A stretch of DNA of 5,518 bases from Spirochaetaceae bacterium. GTDB taxonomy: Bacteria; Spirochaetota; Spirochaetia; Treponematales; Treponemataceae. The notes beneath the pieces are model-generated. The model was not told the origin of the DNA and did no database searches. It was given only the letters and a program-made list of their open reading frames with translations. The position numbers and the translations under genes were made by a program. The stretch covers positions 1-5,518 of the forward strand of contig JAITMZ010000025.1 of assembly GCA_031290725.1 (NCBI GenBank), given 5' to 3'. This document shows positions 1 to 4,275 of the stretch, piece after piece (the stretch's first letter is position 1; each line of letters begins with the position of its first letter).

Positions 1-96
1 ATTGGCTTCCTGCCGGTCAAAGGTGTAGCCCTGCATGTTAAGCGCGAGATTGGGAAAGCGGGCGTTTTTTTTGTTCGTTATAGATACAGACTTTGG
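1..96 (-). other. Probable minus-strand coding sequence, unresolved, cut by window edge
   Basis: Read on the minus strand, the frame directly after the TAG at 97-99 stays open for about 32 codons to the window edge and includes the stretch RFPNLALNMQGYTFDRQEAN. About two thirds of its last 25 codons end in G or C, as in the neighbouring genes, which favours real coding. The only ATG in this frame is at 34-36 and it has no Shine-Dalgarno. The plus strand is also open from the edge to a TGA at 124-126, but its third positions are less G+C biased. It could be the start of another gene of the coa operon or the remainder of a gene broken at the TAG. I do not recognise the product. Confidence 0.3.
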
Positions 97-231
97 CTAT
101 ATCGTGTGTGCCGCTTCAAATTTTGAAAAAGGGGAAACGATAATTCCCACCTGTCCGTGCCGCATATCCTGAGGCATGTCGATGAAGGGAACGATTTGTT
201 CCGCTTCGAGTATTTGTCGAACCGCTTGCAT
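97..231 (-). CDS. Small hypothetical protein downstream of coaC
   Basis: A 44-residue protein of unknown function beginning MQAVRQILEAEQIVPFIDMP. I chose the ATG at 229-231 because it follows a strong AAGGAG with a 6-nt spacer. The first A of that site is the last base of the coaC TAA, so the gene is tightly linked to coaC and very likely in the same operon. A GTG at 286-288 would give 63 residues (adding an N-terminal stretch with ARVYAMLLSHKESD) but would overlap coaC by 47 bp and has no obvious ribosome binding site. The predicted order is helix, strand, loop, strand, ending ...VGIIVSPFSKFEAAHTI. This loosely resembles small one-domain proteins such as DUF3343 or DUF2007, but the cysteine and glycine signature of DUF3343 is not seen, so I name no family. 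It may be truncated by the TAG at 97-99, because the same frame stays open beyond it. Confidence 0.5.
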   Translation of the reverse strand: MQAVRQILEAEQIVPFIDMPQDMRHGQVGIIVSPFSKFEAAHTI

Positions 232-241
232 ATCGGACTCC

Positions 242-808
242 TTATGTGAGAGTAGCATAGCATAGACACGGGCTTTTGTCAAGGCCACGGACGGCTTCGA
301 GGATATGCTCCACGTCCGCTAGGGCGCCTTTGCCCAGATCCCCGCAGGCGAGCAGGGCTTCCCTGGGTTCCACAAAGAGACAGCCGCGCCCCTTGAGCCT
401 AGCGATATTATCCTGAACCGCCGGGTTTTCGTACATGGCCGTGTTCATGGCCGGGCAAATCAGGATGGGCTTGCCCCGCAGCGCCAGGAGGGTGGTGGAA
501 AGCATATCGTCCGCGATCCCCGACGCCAGCTTGCCGATGATGTTCGCCGTGGCAGGCGCCACCAGGGCCAGGTCGGCCTTTTTCGCTAAACTGATATGCC
601 GCACCTCGTCGGGGATGTATTCCTCGAACATATCCACGTGCACCTTGCGCTTGCTCAGAATCTGCAAGGTGAGGGGCGTGATAAAGCGCCGGGCGCCGGC
701 GGTCATGATCACCTCAACCCCGATGCCCTCTTTGGTGAGGGCGTTAGCGACTTCCGCGGCTTTGTAGGCGGCGATGCTGCCGGTAATCCCCAAAATAATC
801 GTTTTCAT
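242..808 (-). CDS. coaC: Phosphopantothenoylcysteine decarboxylase (CoaC), monofunctional
   Basis: This is a 188-residue FMN-dependent flavoprotein that decarboxylates 4'-phosphopantothenoylcysteine to 4'-phosphopantetheine, the third step of cytosolic coenzyme A synthesis. The N-terminal flavin-binding motif ILGITGSIAAYKA is at residues 5-17. The active-site histidine is H71 (RHISLAKKADL), the FMN-binding PATANIIGKLASG stretch is at 85-97, and the substrate-clamp motif PAMNTAMYENP is at 119-129. The catalytic cysteine is C155 in LLACGDLGKG. All key residues of the HFCD family are present, and the length fits a stand-alone CoaC rather than the fused CoaBC of most bacteria. The start is the ATG at 806-808, with AGGGGA a few bases upstream. 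It overlaps the coaB stop as ATGA, which suggests translational coupling. The last 13 residues after the conserved EAVRG are unlikely to be functionally important. Confidence 0.93.
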   Translation of the reverse strand: MKTIILGITGSIAAYKAAEVANALTKEGIGVEVIMTAGARRFITPLTLQILSKRKVHVDMFEEYIPDEVRHISLAKKADLALVAPATANIIGKLASGIADDMLSTTLLALRGKPILICPAMNTAMYENPAVQDNIARLKGRGCLFVEPREALLACGDLGKGALADVEHILEAVRGLDKSPCLCYATLT

Positions 809-1578
809 GCGGTTCCCCTTTTCTCTAAATCCCGGCACAGGGTTTTTGCGATCCCCCGGGCGATGCTCATCTTGTCCTCATAGCGGATACAGCGCCGGTC
901 TGTATCCACCAGATAGGCGGTGTGTTGGTCACCGTGTATGTCCTGAAGGTCGTTGGCCAGGACATAGGCGCAGTGATTTTTGTGCAAAAGTTCGTAGGCC
1001 CTGTCAATCAGGGTTTCCCGGGAGACCCCGTCCAGCAGTTTACAGCCCACGATGAGGGTTGCCGGAGAGAGGCCGTGAAACAGGGAGATAATCTTTGGGG
1101 TGCCCTCCAGCACCAGAAGAAGGCTCTTTTCATCGGAACTGACCTTGGCGTCCCGCTCAATGCCGTCGCTGTGTTCTATGCTTTGGATAATCGCTTCCCG
1201 CGTGGGAGGGAGCCCGGCGCTCTGGGCCGCAAGCAAGGCATCCGCCAAAAGAGCGGCGCTGGTGACGGAGCGCACCCGGTAATCGCTCACCGCCATGGTG
1301 TGCACAATCCCGTCAATCTGAGGCCGGGCCTTTCCCCCTAGAATCTCCCGGACTGCCTTCTCCAGGTCGGCGGTATCCTCCACCGGGACGATTTGGGCCT
1401 TGGGCGAACAAGGGCGGAGCGCGGTTTTCCCGCACACATACACCACAGCCTGGGCGCCGGGCAATTCCGCGAGAGCGTCCGCCGCCAAGCTGCCGAGCCT
1501 TCCGGTGGCTGAGTTGGTGATGCGCCGGACCGAGTCGATGCGCTCCGAGGTTCCCCCGGCGGTAACAAGAAAATTCAT
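805..1578 (-). CDS. coaB: Phosphopantothenate--cysteine ligase (CoaB), monofunctional
   Basis: This 257-residue protein joins cysteine to 4'-phosphopantothenate, using a nucleotide triphosphate, to make the substrate of the CoaC encoded just downstream. Visible motifs are the N-terminal Rossmann-type LVTAGGTSERIDSVRRITN (4-22) with the following TGRLG. Next come HTMAVSDY (93-100), the PKIISL loop (161-166) near the nucleotide site, GCKLLDGV (178-185) and AYVLANDL (204-211) with GDQHTAYLV. The overall pattern matches the stand-alone CoaB of streptococci more than the C-terminal half of CoaBC. I placed the start at the ATG at 1576-1578, because MNFLVTAGGT is the family's usual N-terminus. An AGGAGG lies at 1591-1596, with a rather long 12-nt spacer. 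The frame is open further upstream, but that extension would run through the promoter and into the repeat element, so I reject it. Confidence 0.93.
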   Translation of the reverse strand: MNFLVTAGGTSERIDSVRRITNSATGRLGSLAADALAELPGAQAVVYVCGKTALRPCSPKAQIVPVEDTADLEKAVREILGGKARPQIDGIVHTMAVSDYRVRSVTSAALLADALLAAQSAGLPPTREAIIQSIEHSDGIERDAKVSSDEKSLLLVLEGTPKIISLFHGLSPATLIVGCKLLDGVSRETLIDRAYELLHKNHCAYVLANDLQDIHGDQHTAYLVDTDRRCIRYEDKMSIARGIAKTLCRDLEKRGTA

Positions 1579-1590
1579 CGTTTTTGACGC

Positions 1591-1633
1591 CCTCCTGTGC
1601 ATGGGCGGACGTGGGACAGTGTAGCACAGGAGG
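1591..1633. repeat. Perfect 10-bp inverted repeat spanning coaB promoter and ribosome binding site
   Basis: CCTCCTGTGC at 1591-1600 and GCACAGGAGG at 1624-1633 are exact reverse complements. Their centres are 33 bp apart, close to three helical turns. One arm fills part of the -35/-10 spacer of the coaB promoter and the other contains the coaB Shine-Dalgarno. It could be a two-site operator. If transcription began further upstream, it could instead form an RNA hairpin that hides the ribosome binding site. Which role applies, if either, is inference. Confidence 0.5.
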
Positions 1634-1646
1634 AAGAAATGCGCAA
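1618..1646 (-). promoter_or_regulatory. Sigma-70-type promoter of the coaB-coaC operon
   Basis: On the minus strand a -35 TTGCGC (1641-1646) is followed by a 17-bp spacer and a -10 TACACT (1618-1623). The spacer ends in TGC, giving an extended -10 (TGCTACACT). Transcription would start near 1611, leaving a leader of about 33 nt before the coaB ATG that contains the AGGAGG. No better candidate is visible between coaB and the repeat element. Confidence 0.6.
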
Positions 1647-1668
1647 GTATGCTTCGGCAGGCTCCAGC

Positions 1669-1802
1669 AATTCGCAATTCAACCGCCAGGTCGAAAAAGT
1701 CGAAGAAGTTTAAGAAGTTTTTAGGGGTAAACCACTATTTTTTTTCCTTCCTTATTTGGCTTTTTCGACTTCGCGGTAAAATCTCTTCTTGAATTGCGAA
1801 TT
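1669..1802. repeat. 134-bp nested inverted repeat, MITE-like or structured element
   Basis: The ends are perfect 14-bp inverted repeats: AATTCGCAATTCAA (1669-1682) and its reverse complement (1789-1802). Inside them CCGC (1683-1686) pairs with GCGG (1773-1776). After a symmetric 3-nt interior loop, GTCGAAAAAG (1690-1699) pairs with CTTTTTCGAC (1760-1769). That makes 28 paired bases, with a 12-nt one-sided bulge at 1777-1788 and a central A/T-rich loop of about 60 nt with a T8 run. There is no ORF or transposase. The element fills most of the space between the divergent coaB and lipoprotein genes. Terminal repeats and small size fit a miniature inverted-repeat element, but I see no convincing target-site duplication. 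A long hairpin RNA or structured spacer is the alternative. Confidence 0.6.
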
Positions 1803-1847
1803 ACTGAGGCGCACGAGGGGGGTGTAGAATATTTTTTAAAAAAAGAC

Positions 1848-1853
1848 TATACT
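1848..1853 (+). promoter_or_regulatory. Candidate -10 box of the lipoprotein gene, possibly leaderless
   Basis: TATACT lies only 6 bp before the first ATG of the lipoprotein gene, so initiation 7 nt downstream would start the transcript at or next to that ATG. No good -35 is seen 16-18 bp upstream. Another weak -10 (TAGAAT, 1825-1830) would give a leader of about 23 nt, also without a Shine-Dalgarno. Confidence 0.3.
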
Positions 1854-1859
1854 ATAGCC

Positions 1860-2408
1860 ATGATGAAACATAATACACTGCGAATATTCGCATCGGTTCC
1901 GGTACTCACGGTCATCCTGCTGTGCCTTTCCTGTACCGCCGTCAAGAAAAGCGCCCCCCAACCCGCATCGCCCGCTGTGGAAACTGCCGCCATCACCGAA
2001 AACATCACCTGGCTTGTGGGCCGCTGCGACAGCACCGTGGCGAGTTTTCTCCGCCGCCGGGAATGGTACTCCGGGGGTGCCCACGGCAATGTTCAATTGG
2101 AATCCTTTGCCTGGGACCAGGGGGCCAAGCGGGAGATCACCCTGGATGACCTGCTTCCCCGCACGGCCTGCCGCGATCTGCCGGCCTTGGCCGCCTTCGC
2201 CCGGATCGAGTTGGAACGCACCATCAATCCTGCCGGGGACCAAAACATGAGCGCCATGATCGCCCAAGGTACCGCTGCCACGGCTGAAAACTTTTCCACT
2301 TTCCTTGTGGAAGAAACCGGCGGCATAAGCATCTACTTCCAGGCCTACCAGGTAGCGCCCTGGTCCTTCGGCACCCCCAAGGTTACCCTGCCTTTGGTAA
2401 TGCCGTGA
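1860..2408 (+). CDS. Lipoprotein with short DUF3298/RsiV-like domain
   Basis: A predicted 182-residue lipoprotein of unknown function. Residues 1-25 form a lipoprotein signal: a basic N-terminus, a hydrophobic core (VPVLTVILLCL) and LSC with the acylated cysteine at C25, a relaxed spirochaetal lipobox. A Pro/Ala linker follows. The mature part carries WYSGGAHGN (69-77), ITLDDLLP (93-100), and near the C-terminus ISIYFQAYQVAPWSFGTPKVTLP (156-178). These are the marks of DUF3298, the domain also found in RsiV, the anti-sigma factor that binds lysozyme. RsiV-like signalling cannot be inferred here, because no ECF sigma gene is adjacent. The region before SGGAHGN is much shorter than the DUF4163 module usually found there, so the protein may be internally deleted. 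The start is the first of two adjacent ATGs. Neither has a Shine-Dalgarno, and the in-frame upstream extension begins with TTG and would spoil the signal peptide. Confidence 0.78.
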   Translation: MMKHNTLRIFASVPVLTVILLCLSCTAVKKSAPQPASPAVETAAITENITWLVGRCDSTVASFLRRREWYSGGAHGNVQLESFAWDQGAKREITLDDLLPRTACRDLPALAAFARIELERTINPAGDQNMSAMIAQGTAATAENFSTFLVEETGGISIYFQAYQVAPWSFGTPKVTLPLVMP

Positions 2409-3151
2409 AACGTGCTCCCTACGGAGTGATCTTCGCCGATGATCATCTGGTGGTGCTTGACAAATCCTCGGGTATCCTGGTAGCTGCCGACCGCTACGAC
2501 CAGGACGCCCCCCGTCTGGACATCCTCGCCGAATCTCAGTTTGGCCGCCTCTTCGCGGTGCACCGGATCGACCGGGAAACCTCAGGTTTGGTGACCTACG
2601 CCCGCACTGCCGAGGCACATCGCTCCCTGTCCATGCAGTTCGAGGAGCGCCGGGTGGTGAAAATTTATCGCGTCCTTATTCACGGCCGCCTTCCCGGTGA
2701 GACGATTTCCGTGGACGTCCCCCTGCTGCCCGATGGCGATAAGCGCCATCGAACGGTGGCGAACCAGCAGCGGGGTAAGCCGTCGCGCACGGCGTTCCGC
2801 CAGATCGCCCGGCGGGGACACTTCGCCTGGGTGGAAGCGCGGCCTGAGACGGGGCGCACCCACCAAATTCGGGTCCATTTAGCTACGCTGGGCCTTTCCG
2901 TGGTTTGTGATGCGCTGTATGGCAGCGGGAAACCACTGATTCTGTCGCAGATCAAGCGTTCTTGGCGCGGCGATCCCCTTGGCGAACGCCCGTTGCTTGA
3001 CCGATTGGCTTTACACGCATATTTTTTGGAATTAACCCACCCCGCCACCGGAGAAAGGGTCACCTTTGAGGCACCCCTTCACCGGGATATGCTGGCGGCA
3101 TGGAACCAATTGGAAAAGATATATCCCGAGCCCGTCGAAAAACTCGGTTAG
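2405..3151 (+). CDS. RluA-family RNA pseudouridine synthase
   Basis: A 248-residue enzyme that isomerises specific uridines in rRNA or tRNA to pseudouridine; the target cannot be told from sequence alone. There is no N-terminal S4 domain. The protein starts directly with the catalytic fold (VIFADDHLVVLDKSSGILV, 8-26). The catalytic motif HRIDRETSGLV spans 53-63 with the essential aspartate D56, then KIYRVLIHG (86-94), GRTHQIRVHLA (150-160) and RLALHAYFLELTHPATGE (200-217), all typical of the RluA/RluC/RluD group. The start is a GTG whose GTGA overlaps the TGA of the lipoprotein gene. The family N-terminus fits this start and no clear Shine-Dalgarno is present, so reinitiation from the upstream gene is likely. 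It converges on the sigma factor gene 15 bp beyond its stop. Confidence 0.9.
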   Translation: MKRAPYGVIFADDHLVVLDKSSGILVAADRYDQDAPRLDILAESQFGRLFAVHRIDRETSGLVTYARTAEAHRSLSMQFEERRVVKIYRVLIHGRLPGETISVDVPLLPDGDKRHRTVANQQRGKPSRTAFRQIARRGHFAWVEARPETGRTHQIRVHLATLGLSVVCDALYGSGKPLILSQIKRSWRGDPLGERPLLDRLALHAYFLELTHPATGERVTFEAPLHRDMLAAWNQLEKIYPEPVEKLG

Positions 3152-3162
3152 ATTTTTTGACG
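3133..3162. terminator. Stem-loop between convergent genes, possible bidirectional terminator
   Basis: A 12-bp stem with one bulged A (3152), one G-T pair and a 5-nt loop (3145-3149) is formed by CGTCGAAAAACT and AGATTTTTTGACG. It covers the pseudouridine synthase stop codon and ends 5 bp before the sigma gene stop on the other strand. The T-run is inside the stem rather than after it, so it is not a textbook intrinsic terminator. Its position between convergent stops is the main argument. Confidence 0.35.
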
Positions 3163-3166
3163 AGTA

Positions 3167-4021
3167 TTAGGCAACGTAACCTTCCAGCCGGGACATCCGT
3201 TTGGGCTGCCGCAGCCGCCAGAGGGCTTTTTTTTCAATTTGACGTATTCGTTCTTTTGTCAAATTAAACTCATTGCCCACTTCTTTCAACGACATGCTTT
3301 TATAGCCGTTCAGGCCGTAGCGGCAGCGCAGTATGCTGGCTTCTTTTCCCGACAGCGTGGAAAGCACATGTTCTATATCGGCGCGCATCATCGAGTTGAG
3401 CATCACGTCTTCCGGCTTTTGGGTATGCTCATCTTCCACAAAGTCGCTGGCGGCGGAGGTGTTTTTATCCGTGGCGTTGGTTTGGGCATCCAGGGAAACC
3501 AAATCCCGGGAAATGTTCATTATCTCCTGCACATGGGCGGGATCCATGTTGAGCAGGTGAGCGACTTCCTGGATTTCCTCCTCTTCGCTTTTATCGCCAA
3601 TCACCATTTTTCGGGCGTGTTCGATACGCACCAATTCATTCGCCCGGTTCAACGGCAGTCGAATCGCCCGCGATTTCTCACAGATCGCCTTGAGAATTGA
3701 CTGCCGTATCCACCACACGGCGTACGAAATAAAATGAAACCCCTTGGTCACGTCAAACCGGTCAATCGCCAGCATCAGCCCGATGTTTCCTTCGCTGATG
3801 AGATCTTCAAAATCCAATCCGTGATTCTGGTAATGCTTCGCGATGGTCACCACGAAACGCAAATTCGCCTGAATAATTTTACTCTTGGCATCCCTGTCGC
3901 CCTGGGCAGCACGGACCGCCAGTTCGGTCTCCGCACCACGATCCAACAGACTAACCCTGTTGATGTCCTGTAAATACATCGCCAAAAGATTGTCCGTACT
4001 ATCAGTCATTTGTGTCGTCAT
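3167..4021 (-). CDS. RNA polymerase sigma factor, sigma-70 family group 2 (RpoS-like)
   Basis: A 284-residue alternative sigma factor directing RNA polymerase to -35/-10 promoters. Region 1.1 is absent. Region 1.2 (NLLAMYLQDINRVSLLD) is at 11-27. Region 2 runs from about 43 to 118, with core-binding ANLRFVVTIAKHY and DLISEGNIGLMLAIDRFD, and the -10 melting and recognition helix FHFISYAVWWIRQSI (95-109). Region 3 is at about 120-185, followed by an acidic linker. Region 4 (214-275) ends in the helix-turn-helix SLKEVGNEFNLTKERIRQIEKKALWRLR. A housekeeping RpoD would be much longer, so this is a group 2 sigma, RpoS-like in architecture. I chose the ATG at 4019-4021 because GAGGAG (4028-4033) precedes it by 6 nt. 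The frame extends upstream to 4084, but through the promoter. A full sigma-54 promoter precedes the gene, suggesting control by RpoN and an enhancer-binding activator. Confidence 0.9.
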   Translation of the reverse strand: MTTQMTDSTDNLLAMYLQDINRVSLLDRGAETELAVRAAQGDRDAKSKIIQANLRFVVTIAKHYQNHGLDFEDLISEGNIGLMLAIDRFDVTKGFHFISYAVWWIRQSILKAICEKSRAIRLPLNRANELVRIEHARKMVIGDKSEEEEIQEVAHLLNMDPAHVQEIMNISRDLVSLDAQTNATDKNTSAASDFVEDEHTQKPEDVMLNSMMRADIEHVLSTLSGKEASILRCRYGLNGYKSMSLKEVGNEFNLTKERIRQIEKKALWRLRQPKRMSRLEGYVA

Positions 4022-4050
4022 TAAATACTCCTCGTTCATACCAGTTATAC

Positions 4051-4067
4051 AGCAATTCCCGTGCCAA
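4051..4067 (-). promoter_or_regulatory. Sigma-54 (-24/-12) promoter of the sigma factor gene
   Basis: The minus strand reads TTGGCACGGGAATTGCT, which agrees with the sigma-54 consensus (YTGGCACGRNNNTTGCW) at every defined position and has the correct GG-to-GC spacing. Counting from the -12 GC, transcription would start near 4040. The leader would then be about 19 nt and contain the GAGGAG at 4028-4033. The orientation and distance to the gene are those of a working promoter. Confidence 0.85.
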
Positions 4068-4150
4068 AAACGCAAATCATCCATAAATTATTAAATTTTG
4101 TAAACCCCTACATAAGATAAACAAATAAAACGCAAAAAATGATAAAAAAA

Positions 4151-4163
4151 CAAAATATTGATG
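4151..4163 (-). promoter_or_regulatory. IHF-like bending motif
   Basis: The minus strand reads CATCAATATTTTG, matching the IHF consensus WATCARNNNNTTR at all but the first defined position. It lies between the sigma-54 promoter and the upstream inverted repeat, where IHF commonly bends DNA in such promoters. Such motifs are frequent in A/T-rich DNA, and spirochaetes may use an HU-like protein instead. Confidence 0.2.
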
Positions 4164-4198
4164 CTTTTTGTGAATTTTTTCCGCCTCTCCGCTGCGGA

Positions 4199-4256
4199 TT
4201 GGGTCATTTTAACGCGGTCTGCAAAATACTCATCTTTTTGGCTCAAAATGACTCAA
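4199..4256. promoter_or_regulatory. Candidate enhancer: 12-bp inverted repeat upstream of the sigma-54 promoter
   Basis: TTGGGTCATTTT (4199-4210) and AAAATGACTCAA (4245-4256) are reverse complements with one mismatch, separated by 34 bp. The arms centre at about -164 and -210 from the predicted start at 4040, within the usual range for sigma-54 enhancer-binding proteins. The rest of the gap 4085-4275 is A/T-rich and holds no ORF. I see no clear intrinsic terminator for the coiled-coil gene in it. Confidence 0.35.
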
Positions 4257-4275
4257 CCCTAAGGGCGGACGGGGC

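Noticed and set aside
66..73. T8 run as a plus-strand terminator
   Set aside because: No convincing stem precedes it and no plus-strand gene is established here.
1579..1677. N-terminal extension of coaB to 1677
   Set aside because: It runs through the promoter and into the repeat element, while MNFLVTAGGT at 1578 is the family's normal N-terminus.
1669..1802. CRISPR array or riboswitch in the coaB/lipoprotein gap
   Set aside because: There are no regularly spaced direct repeats with unique spacers. The fold is a plain nested inverted repeat that matches no riboswitch I know.
1836..2618. 260-codon open frame on the minus strand
   Set aside because: It is antisense to the lipoprotein and the start of the pseudouridine synthase, both supported by motifs. 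Its translation is Gly/Arg-rich shadow sequence of G+C-rich codons.
3239..3700. 153-codon open frame on the plus strand
   Set aside because: It is antisense to regions 2 to 4 of the sigma factor and shows no domain of its own.
4180..4198. TCCGC/GCGGA hairpin as terminator of the coiled-coil gene
   Set aside because: The stem is only 5 bp, and on the minus strand it is followed by A rather than T residues.
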